From: Pseudarthrobacter sp. NS4
GTDB taxonomy: Bacteria > Actinomycetota > Actinomycetes > Actinomycetales > Micrococcaceae
Assembly: GCF_024758005.1 (NCBI RefSeq)
Contig: NZ_CP103288.1
Span: 3,410,001-3,474,000, forward strand
Length of the DNA stretch: 64,000 nucleotides
Direction of reading: 5' to 3'
The position numbers and the translations under genes were made by a program. Under the pieces are notes generated by a model that was not told where the DNA came from, did no database searches, and saw only the letters and a list, made by a program, of their open reading frames with translations. Below are positions 32,110 to 41,941 of this stretch, one piece after another (the first letter of the stretch is position 1; the number at the start of each line of letters is the position of its first letter).

Positions 32110-32760
32110 CCAACAGAGGTTAACCCCATTCAGACCGAAAGAAAGGCGAGGTGAGTGCTCTCGGGCCGTATGAAAACCCGGGCACTAGCGCATGTTTTGC
32201 ACACGCGATTCCCTGTGTCCACAGGAATTCTGCAGGTTCGACACAGGATCCTCCTTCAACTGCATAACATGCGATATTTTGAAGTTATCGGCGAGGTACC
32301 CCGCATATTTGGAAGCTTCCCAGCCACGTTTTGAAAGGCACGGCAATTGGTCTCAGCCACAAGCCATTCGATAGAAAGTACTCTCAATGGCCAGATTCAC
32401 CAGGGTCTGCGGTATGGCGTCGGTCGCTCGTCCGAAACAGCGCCCCTACCTTTGCCATCTCGGATATGGGGCTGCCGCGCATCGACGGGGTTTAACGGTT
32501 TCACGTCGTATTCGTGCACTCAGCGGCACCTACTAATCATGCCCACGGGTGTGTGTTGACCGTGCGATTAGACACTGCAGGTCGCAGCCGCATCTCCGTT
32601 TGAAGTCCGGGCCGCTCTTTTCTGCGGGACGGACTGCGGTCGCCCGTTCTCAGTCGCGGCATATTTGCCGTTTTGAGGGACGTGTGTTGCCTCTACGTCC
32701 AGCTTCTTCTGCATAAACATCCACTTGTTCAAGCTCGGCCGTCGGTCGATAGGAGGACAC
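32110..32760 (+). other. Intergenic region between IS3 and the subtilase gene
   Basis: 651 bp with reduced GC and no convincing gene or homology on either strand. The last bases carry AGGAGG for the subtilase. It should also contain that gene's promoter, which I could not place with confidence. Confidence 0.4.
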
Positions 32761-34902
32761 ATGTCATTACGGAAACGCCTCGAGTGCTCGATTGGCGTCG
32801 TACTGGTTGTGACGGCTGCTGTTACGCTCATGGCCCCTCCGGCTATGGCAAGCACCCCGACGGTGGCGGTCGATCCGCTCCTCTGGCCCGGAGGAAACGA
32901 CAAAGTGCTCCCGTCTGTCTCCGGCACGTCCCAGACACCGGCGCCGGCGCCTATCCCCGCGTCTGCCCCCTCTGCCGAGGTTCTCGCACCTGGACCGCTG
33001 ATTCCCGTAATAGAGGCACCGAAAGAGACCGCTGGTAAGGGCACAGCCCCAACTGCCGCCCCCTTGGCCGGTGACAGTAGCCGGTACCTGGTCAGCTTCC
33101 ATAAAGGTGCCAGCGTAGCTGAGGAGGCCAAGTCCCTACGCTCACAGGGGGTTGGCGTGGAAAGGACCTTCTCCGCAGCGGTACAGGCAGCGGTCATCAC
33201 CGCCACCAAAGAACAGGCTGCCTCCCTGGCCCACTCTGCCCGGGTGTCCGCCATCGAACTCGACGCTCCCGTTTCCCTATACGAGACCCAGCAGTCGCCA
33301 CCGTGGGGCCTGGACAGAATTGACCAGGAGTCACTCCCGTTCTCTGGCACCTTCACGCCACCAGCCACCGGATCGGGCGTGAATGTGTACGTTATCGACA
33401 CTGGCGTGTTGGCTGCCCATACTGATTTCGGTGGCCGGGTAACTGCGGGCTGGACTGCAATTGTCGACGGCCGGGGCAGCAGCGACTGCAACGGCCACGG
33501 CACCCATGTGGCCGGAACCATCGCCGGAAAGTCCTATGGGGTAGCCAAAGCGGCCACCATCATTCCCGTGCGTGCCCTCGCCTGCGACGGCTCGGGCTTC
33601 TACTCCGACGTCATCGCTGGCCTTGACTGGATAGCGTCCCACCATGCTGAAGGAACACCCGCCGTGGTCAACCTCAGCCTTGGCGGTCCCGTCAGCGCTG
33701 TGTTGGACGCTGCTGTCCGGGGAGTCATCAGCGACGGCGTTACAGCTGTCGTGGCTGCCGGCAACGCCGCGATCGACGCCTGCAACGCTTCCCCGGCGCG
33801 GGTGCCTGAAGCCCTGACTGTCGCAGCGAGCGATTCCTCGGATCGACAGGCATCGTTCTCAAATCACGGGAGCTGTGTGGACCTGTACGCGCCCGGCGTC
33901 GGCATTCAGTCCGCTGTCCACACCTCGACGACGGCGATAGCCACAATGAGCGGGACCTCCATGGCGTCTCCGCACGCTGCAGGTGCTGCCGCCGTTGCCT
34001 TGTCCTTGACGCCTGGATCGACGCCGGCAGGGATAACTACCGAATTGACCTCCGCGGCTATTTCCGGTCTTATCACAAACACCTCAGCCGGTACCCCTAA
34101 TCGCCTGCTCAACACCGGAACAGTCCCCCGATTGTTGGCTCCCTCTGCGGCAGCAAGGGACTTTACCGGCGACGGCATGGCCGACCTGCTGTCCCGGGAC
34201 AGCAGCGGAGTCCTCTGGACCTACCCCGGGACCGGAACCGGCCTCTTCGGCTGGCGCATCAAAGTCGGCGAAGGCTGGAACGTCATGACCGCCATCAGCG
34301 CCGCCGGAGACCTCACCGGAGACGGCAAACCCGACCTCACCGCCCGCGACACCAACGGCACCCTCTGGACCTACCCCGGCACCGGAACCGGCCTCTTCGG
34401 CTGGCGCATCAAAGTCGGCGAAGGCTGGAACGTCATGACCGCCATCAGCGCCGCCGGAGACCTCACCGGAGACGGCAAACCCGACCTCACCGCCCGCGAC
34501 ACCAACGGCACCCTCTGGACCTACCCCGGCACCGGAACCGGCCTCTTCGGCTGGCGCATCAAAGTCGGCGAAGGCTGGAACGTCATGACCGCCATCAGCG
34601 CCGCCGGAGACCTCACAGGCGACGGCAAACCCGACCTCACCGCCCGCGACACCAACGGCACCCTCTGGACCTACCCCGGCACCGGAACCGGCCTCTTCGG
34701 CTGGCGCATCAAAGTCGGCGAAGGCTGGAACGTCATGACCGCCATCAGCGCCGCCGGAGACCTCACCGGAGACGGCAAACCCGACCTCACCGCCCGCGAC
34801 ACCAACGGCACCCTCTGGACCTACCCCGGCACCGGAACCGGCCTCTACGACTCCCGCATCAAAGTCGGCGACGGCTGGAACGTCATGACCGCCATCAGCT
34901 AA
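32761..34902 (+). CDS. Secreted S8 subtilisin-like protease with tandem VCBS/FG-GAP-like repeats
   Basis: A 713-aa exported protease. Signal peptide ([19 protein letters not shown]); I9-type inhibitor propeptide (about residues 100-180; [21 protein letters not shown]); subtilisin domain with Asp ([12 protein letters not shown]), His ([14 protein letters not shown]) and Ser ([15 protein letters not shown]); then from about residue 465 five repeats of 50 aa, each with [14 protein letters not shown] (a Ca-binding-like DxDGxxD loop) and [10 protein letters not shown]. The protein ends in the last repeat. AGGAGG decides the ATG. The repeats are almost identical in DNA, so copy number may vary. Confidence 0.92.
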   Translation: MSLRKRLECSIGVVLVVTAAVTLMAPPAMASTPTVAVDPLLWPGGNDKVLPSVSGTSQTPAPAPIPASAPSAEVLAPGPLIPVIEAPKETAGKGTAPTAAPLAGDSSRYLVSFHKGASVAEEAKSLRSQGVGVERTFSAAVQAAVITATKEQAASLAHSARVSAIELDAPVSLYETQQSPPWGLDRIDQESLPFSGTFTPPATGSGVNVYVIDTGVLAAHTDFGGRVTAGWTAIVDGRGSSDCNGHGTHVAGTIAGKSYGVAKAATIIPVRALACDGSGFYSDVIAGLDWIASHHAEGTPAVVNLSLGGPVSAVLDAAVRGVISDGVTAVVAAGNAAIDACNASPARVPEALTVAASDSSDRQASFSNHGSCVDLYAPGVGIQSAVHTSTTAIATMSGTSMASPHAAGAAAVALSLTPGSTPAGITTELTSAAISGLITNTSAGTPNRLLNTGTVPRLLAPSAAARDFTGDGMADLLSRDSSGVLWTYPGTGTGLFGWRIKVGEGWNVMTAISAAGDLTGDGKPDLTARDTNGTLWTYPGTGTGLFGWRIKVGEGWNVMTAISAAGDLTGDGKPDLTARDTNGTLWTYPGTGTGLFGWRIKVGEGWNVMTAISAAGDLTGDGKPDLTARDTNGTLWTYPGTGTGLFGWRIKVGEGWNVMTAISAAGDLTGDGKPDLTARDTNGTLWTYPGTGTGLYDSRIKVGDGWNVMTAIS
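34231..34899 (+). repeat. Near-identical 150-bp tandem repeat in the subtilase gene
   Basis: The period is exactly 150 bp. Units at 34231, 34381, 34531 and 34681 differ at only a few bases (for example ACCGGA versus ACAGGC at 34615-34620), and a partial fifth unit diverges near the stop (CTCTACGACTCC). A more diverged unit precedes them. In-frame, so gain or loss keeps the reading frame. Confidence 0.9.
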
Positions 34903-35676
34903 TACTCCGGATTGGTTAGGAGAGACCTGCAGCACGAAGCCAGGATCAAAGTTCTGAAACTGCGCTCATCCTTGACCCATCGACCGCCGCCACCTCGGAA
35001 GAAGCTCATCCCGCCTTGCCAGGCGTTCCTGGTACAGCGTGCCTTCTTCAGGGCATACCGCTGACCTGATAGCCACTTGCCCAGCGCGAACTCCTCAGTT
35101 GGCGTGGCTGAGCCCATGGTTGGAAGCTGGCCCTACCTCTGCACGTGCTCCAGAATTTGTTCCAACCGGCTGTTCCAACATCCGCTGTCACGGGCAGGAC
35201 GGCGGCGCCAGCCTGGCAGCACGTTGTTCAACTTGGCTATACGTTTCCGTATGCTGACGGTCGCGGTTTGCCGTCCGGGTTGCAGCTTGACGGTACAGCC
35301 AGTTCGCCAGGCTACGCTCGGCATCGTTGGGAGACACGCTCGATGGCCACCTGCCGCGGTCGGTTTTGAATTGAACCACGCGGGCCAGCATCTGGTCCCA
35401 GCTGGGACGTACCCGGTAGGGCGAGCTCCAGCCGGGCAGCGCCCTTTCCAACTTTTCACCCCTCTCCGGCAGGAGCAGCCCGTTCCGCAAGCTGGCTTTC
35501 TGAGGCCGGAACCAGAAAGTCAGCAGTCGCTCCCCCGGGTCTTCGGAGTATCGCGAAGGAACCCGGTTGTGCTCCCTGACGAAGCGAACGTAATCGTCGA
35601 GCTGTTCGTCCCAATCACGCCGAGGAGCTACACCCGGATCTCGGGCTGAGGCCCCCACGGCCCCCAATTTCTCCAC
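34899..35676 (-). pseudogene. Helicase-associated (HA) domain repeat protein, decayed
   Basis: Three HA-type repeats (each W...L..YV.F...GR.P....W.......L....LPGW) are readable: WDEQLDDYVRFVREHNRVPS, WDQMLARVVQFKTDRGRWPS and WNSRLEQILEHVQR. The gene is broken: a frameshift within repeat 2 moves the reading to the phase of AKLNNVLPGW; a TAG replaces an expected Trp codon after EHVQR; repeat 3 (EEFALGKWLSGQRYALKK) then loses its end. The likely original start is GTG 35676. Intact relatives are common small actinobacterial proteins of unknown role. Confidence 0.75.
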
Positions 35677-35734
35677 ATCCTGATTCCTGCCTTCCCCGGC
35701 AGAACGGGTACCTCGTTCCGTGCCGCTGTGCCTA

Positions 35735-37237
35735 CTAGGCCCTGTCCTCTCTGGGATGCAGGAGGCGTTCCAGGCCGTCCTGGCACAGTGATAGGCCGAC
35801 CGACACAAAATCCGTGTGGCCATAAGGAGCGCTGCGTGGTGCTGAATACGGCCTCTTCGCCTTTGATGCCGCCTCAGGCGGTTCGAGCCTTAGTTGCTGG
35901 GGCCAGTGGGGTGGTTCCCAGTCCTGGTGTTCGCTTTTGTATTGTCTGCCGGTGGGTGAGGTCCAGCCGGGTGGTTCGTTCTTTGTTGCCGTTGTTGGTT
36001 TCCATCCGCTGGCGTGTTTGAGGCGGTGATGTTTGGGACAGGGCTGGCCGAGGTTGCTGATCCCGGTGGTTCCGCCCTGGTGCCAGGCCAGGACGTGGTC
36101 TGCTTCGTTGTCCAGGGAGTGGTTGGAGCAGCCGGGGAACGGACACTTGGCGTCCCGCATCTGCAGCCAGCGCCGGATGGTCTTGGTGACCCGGTAACTG
36201 CTGCGGCCGATTTCCAGCGGCGCCCCGTCCCTTGGGTCAACCAGGACCCGGTGAAACGAGTCCGCACCGTCCGCGACGAGTCTTCTTGCCATCGAAGCCG
36301 GGATGGGCCCGTGCCCGTCGAGCACTGCCGGTTCATCGGTGAGACCGAGCAGGGAAAACACCGGGACGGTAACAAGCACCTGGGCTTGCGGGGAGGGGAC
36401 GTCCGCTGGGCCGCCGCCGAGGCCCTGGCCGTTCCTGAGGACCGCGACGGCGAAGATATCAGCCCGGAGCTGGGGAAGGGTGCGGGCCTCCTCCGGGCCC
36501 TGCATGCCCCGGGCGATGGCGGTGCTGCGGTTCCACATCGCCGACGCTGTATCAGCCGGCAGGTAGGCGTTGAACCAGGCCATCCCGTCCTGATCCGGAC
36601 GGTGTTCAACCCGCCGGTCCGCCACACCTTTGGCATAGCGCTTCTCAAGACTTTCCGGGTGGTGGCGTTCGCGCCAGGTCCGGGCCTTGTGCCGGAACCG
36701 GTGAGCCACCAGCTCACCCGGAGCCACACCCCGGGCCGGGTTATCTGCTTTCAGGCCCAGTAAATGCGCCTCCAACGCCGCGGCACCGGCAGGATCCAGG
36801 GTGGCGGTTTCCTCGACCATCGCCTTGGCGTGCGCCCATGACAGGCTCCCGTCCTGCAACCCCGCCAGCGTCAGCGGCAAGATAGTGGTCAGCACCCGGG
36901 CCTGGGTCAGCAAGGCACCCGCGGCCCTCTCACCAATAGTCAGCACGCCGGCAACCTCCGCAGCCACCGCCATCTCCCGCGCCTGCGGCGACAGAGCCGC
37001 CGGCGCCACGGCCTGGGCGCACTCCGCGTACTTTGCGGCAGCCTGGGCCTTCAGCGCCGCCATCCGCGCCTCCGACCCCGCAACACCAGCAAGGATATCC
37101 AGGCAACCATCCGCCAAACCACGCAAAGGATCCACAACCGAAAACTGCCCCGAACCCGCATCAGCTACCTCCGCAGCAAGCACAGCGAGAGCGGCATGGA
37201 TGTCCTCAAATGCCCGCACCACCGCTGCGCTTCCCAT
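35735..37237 (-). CDS. DUF222 / HNH endonuclease domain protein
   Basis: A 500-aa protein with an N-terminal DUF222 (13E12-repeat) helical domain (about residues 40-330) and a C-terminal HNH nuclease: CPFPGCSNHSLDNEADHV, then WHQGGTTGISNLGQPCPKHHRLKH, with zinc cysteines and the HNH histidines present. The tail is basic and Pro-rich. Such genes occur in many copies per actinobacterial genome and are often called REP13E12-type; their role in DNA mobility is unproven. Intact, on the same strand as its IS110 neighbour. Confidence 0.88.
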   Translation of the reverse strand: MGSAAVVRAFEDIHAALAVLAAEVADAGSGQFSVVDPLRGLADGCLDILAGVAGSEARMAALKAQAAAKYAECAQAVAPAALSPQAREMAVAAEVAGVLTIGERAAGALLTQARVLTTILPLTLAGLQDGSLSWAHAKAMVEETATLDPAGAAALEAHLLGLKADNPARGVAPGELVAHRFRHKARTWRERHHPESLEKRYAKGVADRRVEHRPDQDGMAWFNAYLPADTASAMWNRSTAIARGMQGPEEARTLPQLRADIFAVAVLRNGQGLGGGPADVPSPQAQVLVTVPVFSLLGLTDEPAVLDGHGPIPASMARRLVADGADSFHRVLVDPRDGAPLEIGRSSYRVTKTIRRWLQMRDAKCPFPGCSNHSLDNEADHVLAWHQGGTTGISNLGQPCPKHHRLKHASGWKPTTATKNEPPGWTSPTGRQYKSEHQDWEPPHWPQQLRLEPPEAASKAKRPYSAPRSAPYGHTDFVSVGLSLCQDGLERLLHPREDRA

Positions 37238-37393
37238 AAAGACATCATCCTGCGAGGGTCTGACATTCCGAGCTGAAGTGCCCAGGCAAACGCGAAGGAC
37301 CTAGTCCGAAAATGAGATGCGGCGCCTGTGGTTGGCGCGGGTGTGGGTGTCCGGGGCAAAGTAGAGCCGTCGGCGAGTCCTGAAGATTGGAAC

Positions 37394-38663
37394 TTAGGCT
37401 GCCCGGGTCAGGGTGACGGTGTAGCCGAGGGCTTCGAGTTGGCGGACGTGGTTGCGTTTGCTGGTATCGGGGTTGGTGTGGCGGCTGAAGTGATCGGCGC
37501 CGAGGTCGCGGAAACGTACATTGGGATCCTGCAGCAGGTGCCAGACGATGACGAGGATGGAACGTCCGATGGCGACTATGGCGCGTTTCCTGCCTCGTCG
37601 CCGGGCGATCCTTCGGTAGCGTTCGCCCAGGAACGTATCTGTCTTTCCGGCCACGACGGCTGCCTCTCCCAGGACCCGGGCGAGATAGCGGTTGCCATGC
37701 CCGGTCGAGCCGTTGCCCTTAGTCTTCCCGGCGGAGGAATTGATGCCTGGAGAGAACTTCGACCAGGAACAGAGGTGCCCCGCGGTTGGGAACCGGGTCA
37801 TGTCGGCCCCGATTTCGGCCAGGATAATGGCGGCGGCGACGGGGCCGATGCCCGGGATCTCATCCAGATGCTCCGCCGCCCCCGCGAAAGGGGCCAGTTG
37901 CACCTCGATCTGTTCATCGACCGCCGTGATATCGGCATCGATCCCGTCGATCCTGGCCAGCATCCGTGCCAGCAGGAAGCGGTGGTGGTCATCAAAGTGG
38001 CCGCTGAACGCCTCCTCGAGTTCGCTGATCTTCTTCCGCATGCTTGCCCGCGCCAACTGGGCGAGCACTTTCGGATTCCGTTCGCCGGCGATGAGCGCCG
38101 CCATCATCTCCCGGCCGGACACCCCGAAAATATCCGAAGCCACGACGGAGAGTTTGATGCACGCGTCCTCAAGGAGTTTTTCGACCCGGTTCTTTTCTGC
38201 CGTCCGCGCCCCGACGAGGTCAATCCGGTACCGGGTCAGGTCCCGCAGCCGCCGGATCGGGGCGGCGCGGGACAAAACTGGGCCGCAGCATCTGCCGTTC
38301 GGCGACTTTGCACAGCCAGACCGAGTCGAGCACGTCGGTTTTGGGACGTCCCGGCAGATGCCTAACGTCGCGCGCGTTGACCAGCCACGGTTCGAGCCCG
38401 TGAGCCTCGAGGAGATAGAACACCGGCTTCCAGTAATCGGAGGTTGCCTCCATCACCACCCGCTCGATCCGGAGATCGACCAGATGGTTGGCCAGTTCCC
38501 CCAGGGATCGGCTCATGGTCGAATGCGTGGACACCTCCTGTAACCGCTTCTGCGGGTTCCCGACCGCCGGGACCCGGACACAACACACGAGTTCGGCTTT
38601 GCCTATATCCAGGGCCGCGACCCTGGCAATGATCTGCTCCTCATCCTGGGATTCGGCCAGCAT
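37394..38663 (-). pseudogene. IS110-family transposase, frameshifted
   Basis: The first part (from ATG 38663) has the DEDD catalytic set: Asp in VAALDIGKAELV, Glu in VVMEATSDYWKPV, and Asp/Asp in GRPKTDVLDSVWL. After MLRPSFVP the phase changes near 38265-38272; the other frame continues APIRRLRDLTRYR, the coiled linker and the transposase_20 domain (LDEIPGIGPVAAAIILAEIG, SWSKFSPGINSSAGK). Together they give the usual length of about 420 aa. One indel separates the frames. IS110 elements lack terminal repeats, so the element ends were not placed. Confidence 0.88.
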
Positions 38664-38880
38664 GGCCTACTCATCTCCTCACCCGACGCCCCGCTGAATG
38701 GATAAGCGGCCGCCCGTGGGATCACCGGGAAAATCGGAATCTAGTCCTCGTTCTCGGCTAACGAAACAGTGAAGGGCCCACAGCGTGATCCCCAGCGCCC
38801 GGCTAGCTGACGGCCTGAATGAACCATAGAACCACGGCGTCGGCAGGCGACCACAAGGACATTTTCAGCCCGGAACGGGC

Positions 38881-38894
38881 GTCCCGCAAGGGAC
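38881..38894 (-). terminator. Short hairpin after the 3-hydroxyacyl-CoA dehydrogenase gene
   Basis: GTCCC - GCAA - GGGAC, 8 bp beyond the stop of the leftward operon. The stem is short, so it is a weak candidate. Confidence 0.4.
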
Positions 38895-38901
38895 ACAAAG
38901 G

Positions 38902-39774
38902 CTAGCTGGACCAGTCAAAAAAACCCTTGCCGGTCTTGCGGCCCAGTTCGCCGCGCGCCACCTTGTCCCTGAGGATCTGCGGCGGGGCGAAGCGCTCCCC
39001 CAGCGTGGAGTGCAGGTACTCCGCGATGCCCAGCCGGACATCCAGCCCCACGATGTCAGTGGTCCTGAGGGGCCCGGTGGGGTGCTTATAACCCAGGACC
39101 ATGGCGGCGTCGATGTCCTCCGCAGAGGCAACACCCTCCTCCACCATGCGCATCGCCTCAAGGGCGATCGCTACGCCCAGGCGCGAGGACGCGAACCCGG
39201 GGGCATCATTCACGACGACGGCGGTCTTGCCGAGTGCCTCCACCCACCCCTTTGCCGCAGCGGCGAGGGCGGGGGAGGTGCGTTCGCCGAGCACCACTTC
39301 GATAAGGGTGGACGCAGGCACCGGGTTGAAGAAATGCAGGCCCAGGAAGTTTTCCGGCCGTTCCAACTGACCGGCCAGGCCATTGACGGACAGCGACGAC
39401 GTATTGGACGCCAGGTATGCGTCGTCGGCCAGCCGTTCCTCAATGCCCCGGAGCGCTGTGACCTTCAGGGCCCAGTCCTCCGGCACGGCCTCGACCACGA
39501 GCTGCCGGCCTTTGAAGGCGTCGTAATCCACGCCGACAGCCAGGCGGGAAGCCATCTCGTCCAGGTTGGCGTCCGTGGCGCCCCGTTCGATGCTCTTCGC
39601 GGCGGCTGTTTCAACCCGTTCACGGGCAGCCTCGGCGGACTGTTCGTCGCGTTCGACCACCAGCACGTCGGCGCCCTTGACCAGGAAGGCGTGGGCGATT
39701 CCCGCACCCATGCGGCCGCCGCCCAGGACGCCAATCTGCGCGGGCAGGCCTGGAGCACGTTGGGAAGTATTCAT
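38902..39774 (-). CDS. 3-hydroxyacyl-CoA dehydrogenase (PaaH/Hbd-like)
   Basis: A 290-aa NAD-dependent enzyme oxidising 3-hydroxyacyl-CoA. Rossmann motif IGVLGGGRMGAGIAHAFLVKG; catalytic segment FLGLHFFNPVPASTLIEVV (His-Glu dyad); then DAPGFASSRLGVAIALEAMRM, HPTGPLRTTDIVGLDVRLG and the GRKTGKGFFDW end. Last gene of a three-gene operon; its ATG overlaps the stop of the enoyl-CoA hydratase gene (TGATG). Given the upstream operator, its likely substrate is 3-hydroxyadipyl-CoA of phenylacetate degradation; a general beta-oxidation role cannot be excluded. Confidence 0.9.
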   Translation of the reverse strand: MNTSQRAPGLPAQIGVLGGGRMGAGIAHAFLVKGADVLVVERDEQSAEAARERVETAAAKSIERGATDANLDEMASRLAVGVDYDAFKGRQLVVEAVPEDWALKVTALRGIEERLADDAYLASNTSSLSVNGLAGQLERPENFLGLHFFNPVPASTLIEVVLGERTSPALAAAAKGWVEALGKTAVVVNDAPGFASSRLGVAIALEAMRMVEEGVASAEDIDAAMVLGYKHPTGPLRTTDIVGLDVRLGIAEYLHSTLGERFAPPQILRDKVARGELGRKTGKGFFDWSS

Positions 39775-40586
39775 CAGTTCTTCTTTCCGGTCTCGTCCGT
39801 GGCCGCCCGGCCGGCTTTCTTTTCGGCATTCCTGTCGAGGAATTTCTGCATTCTGTCGAACTTGGCCTGGGACTCAAAGAGGATGCCTTGGGCCAGCTGG
39901 TCGATGAGGGGATGGGCTTCCGCCGGGGCATGGAATACGGACTTGGTGATCCGGACAGCCAGCGGGTCCTGCCGGCCAATGCGGTCCGCGAGGCTGTGTG
40001 CTGCCTCCAGGAGGCTGCCCGCGTCATGTATTTCGGTAATGAGGGTGGCTGCCAGGGCCTCCCCGGCATCGAGGACCCGGCCGGCGAGGAGGATCTGCTT
40101 GGCGATCGGCTCCCCCACCAGTTCCTTGAGCCGCCAACTGGCGCCGGCCGCGGCAAGGATGCCAAGCCCGGTCTCCGGGTTGCCGATGCGGACGCTGGGC
40201 GTCCCGATCCGGAAGTCCGCGGCGTACGCGAGCTCCGCCCCGCCGCCGAGGCAGTAGCCGTCCAGGGCGGCGATGACGGGCAGGGGGAGCTTTGCGATCC
40301 GGACGAAGATAGTGGAGTTGATGCCCTGCAGCGCGTCATCCCTGCGCCGCTCACGCAACTGGGCTATGTCCGCACCGGAGGCAAAGACGCCGTCCACGCC
40401 GGCGATGATCAGGACTTTGGGATTCTGCTCAAGGGCGGTGCAGACAATATGCAGCTCGTCCACCATTTGCTGGTCGATGGCGTTGCGCACCTCGGGCCGG
40501 TTGAGCAGCACCACCACGCGGTCGCCGCGTTCCTCCACCAGGAGCGCATGGAACTTTTCGGCTGACAGGTCCACTGCGTCCGGCAT
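39774..40586 (-). CDS. Enoyl-CoA hydratase/isomerase (PaaF/PaaG-like)
   Basis: A 270-aa crotonase. The CoA-oxyanion segments are GVFASGADIAQLRERR and ALDGYCLGGGAELAYAADFRIGTPSVRIGNPETGLGILA, where two acidic residues are at the places used by hydratases. The tail is Lys-rich. Both ends overlap neighbours as TGATG: with the thiolase stop at 40586 and the dehydrogenase start at 39774, so all three are translationally coupled. Whether it is PaaF (2,3-dehydroadipyl-CoA hydratase) or PaaG (isomerase) is not decided by sequence alone. Confidence 0.88.
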   Translation of the reverse strand: MPDAVDLSAEKFHALLVEERGDRVVVLLNRPEVRNAIDQQMVDELHIVCTALEQNPKVLIIAGVDGVFASGADIAQLRERRRDDALQGINSTIFVRIAKLPLPVIAALDGYCLGGGAELAYAADFRIGTPSVRIGNPETGLGILAAAGASWRLKELVGEPIAKQILLAGRVLDAGEALAATLITEIHDAGSLLEAAHSLADRIGRQDPLAVRITKSVFHAPAEAHPLIDQLAQGILFESQAKFDRMQKFLDRNAEKKAGRAATDETGKKN

Positions 40587-41812
40587 CAGACCTTCTCCAG
40601 CAGCATTGCGGTGCCCTGGCCCACGCCGATGCACATGGTGGCCAGGCCCACCTTGGCGTCCTCACGCTCCATCCGGCCCAGCAGCGTAATAGCGATCCGG
40701 GCCCCGCTGGAACCCAGCGGGTGCCCCAGTGCAATGGCACCGCCGTCGAGGTTCACAATGTCCGGTTCCAGTCCGAGCCGGCGGATGCAGGCCAGGGACT
40801 GAGTGGCAAAGGCTTCATTAAGTTCGACGGCGGCCAGGTCATCTACGCTGAGGCCGCTCCGCTTGAGGACTTTCTGCGTGGCGGGCACGGGGCCGATCCC
40901 CATGATTTCGGGCTCACAGCCGGCAGAGGCACCGTCGATGATGCGGGCCCGCGGCTTCAGGCCGAGCCGTTCAATGGCGGCTTCCGACGCCACAATGATG
41001 GCCGAGGCGCCGTCGTTGAGGGACGAGGAGTTGCCGGCGGTGACCACGGAGCCGCCGTTCGCCACAGGTTTCAGGTTCGCAAGGACGTCCATGGTGGTGC
41101 CGGCCCTGGGCCCTTCGTCCGTGTCCACCACGTGTTCGGACTTGCGGGTCTTGACCGTGACCGGGACAATTTCGTCCTTGAACCGGCCTGCTTCGATGGC
41201 GGCGAGGGAACGTTCGTGGGAGCGGACGGCGAAGGCGTCTGCGTCTTCCCGCGAGATGTTGTCCACGCGGGCCACTTCCTCCGCCGTTTCCGGCATGGAG
41301 TACGTCATTTTGCCGTCGCGCGACAGCCCGCCGTGCTGGAAGTGCGGGTTGGTGAACCGCCAGCCGATGGAGGTATCAAAGATCTGGCCCGGCTTGGCGA
41401 AGGCGCTGGTGGGCTTTTCCTGCACCCAGGGAGCGCGGCTCATGGATTCCACGCCACCGGCGATGACGATATCCGCAGCCCCGGCCTTGATCATGTGGCT
41501 GGCTTGGATGATGGCACTCAGGCCGGAGGAGCAGAGCCGGTTGACGGTGATGCCGGGGATGTGGAGCGGGAGCCCGGCCAGCAGGGTGGCCATCCGGGCC
41601 ACGTTGCGGTTCTCTTCGCCGGCGCCGTTGGCGTTGCCCAGAATGACTTCGTCGATGCTGTCCGGGTCGAGGCCCGCGCGGTTCACCGCTTCCCGGATCA
41701 CGAGGGCCGCCATATCGTCGGGGCGGACATACGACAGGGCGCCGCCGTACTTGCCGACCGGCGTTCGTACCCCGCCTACAAGGAAAGCTTGCGGACCTGC
41801 GGTTGCAGCCAT
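40586..41812 (-). CDS. Acetyl-CoA acetyltransferase / 3-oxoadipyl-CoA thiolase-like
   Basis: A 408-aa thiolase. Nucleophile Cys in TVNRLCSSGLSAI (about residue 90), the GGVESMSRAPW block, then the late NEAFATQSLACIRR, GGAIALGHPLGSSGARI and CIGVGQGTAML (second catalytic Cys). ATG 41812 (MAATAGPQAFLVGGVRTP) was chosen because homology starts there; longer readings run through the operator. A TetR-type operator lies 62 bp upstream, linking this thiolase to phenylacetate degradation as the 3-oxoadipyl-CoA-cleaving step (PaaJ). The first gene of the operon. Confidence 0.9.
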   Translation of the reverse strand: MAATAGPQAFLVGGVRTPVGKYGGALSYVRPDDMAALVIREAVNRAGLDPDSIDEVILGNANGAGEENRNVARMATLLAGLPLHIPGITVNRLCSSGLSAIIQASHMIKAGAADIVIAGGVESMSRAPWVQEKPTSAFAKPGQIFDTSIGWRFTNPHFQHGGLSRDGKMTYSMPETAEEVARVDNISREDADAFAVRSHERSLAAIEAGRFKDEIVPVTVKTRKSEHVVDTDEGPRAGTTMDVLANLKPVANGGSVVTAGNSSSLNDGASAIIVASEAAIERLGLKPRARIIDGASAGCEPEIMGIGPVPATQKVLKRSGLSVDDLAAVELNEAFATQSLACIRRLGLEPDIVNLDGGAIALGHPLGSSGARIAITLLGRMEREDAKVGLATMCIGVGQGTAMLLEKV

Positions 41813-41873
41813 GGAAACACCCTTCACGCGATAAACAGCACTGTCATCGGCGCCCGGCACAGCAGATTCCTCC

Positions 41874-41895
41874 ACTTACCGACCGTTCGTTCTGT
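41874..41895 (-). promoter_or_regulatory. TetR-type operator upstream of the thiolase operon (site D)
   Basis: ACTTACCGACCGTTCGTT then CTGT: the core TTACCGACCGTTCG repeats that of site B, and TTAC...GTAA dyad symmetry is kept. It lies more than 23 kb from the tetR gene. Confidence 0.65.
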
Positions 41896-41941
41896 AAATA
41901 GTACACGGAGAGGCTGCCGTTGCGTACCTCCGGTGGTGCGG

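Noticed and set aside
34231..34899. CRISPR array because of regular repeats
   Set aside because: The 150-bp units are contiguous, in frame and coding, without unique spacers.
36014..36763. 249-codon plus-strand frame opposite the HNH gene
   Set aside because: Mirror of the DUF222-HNH gene, whose zinc and HNH residues are clear.
27847..38700. Prophage or integrative element
   Set aside because: No integrase, phage structural gene, tRNA end or att-like pair was found. Only IS elements and single genes are present.
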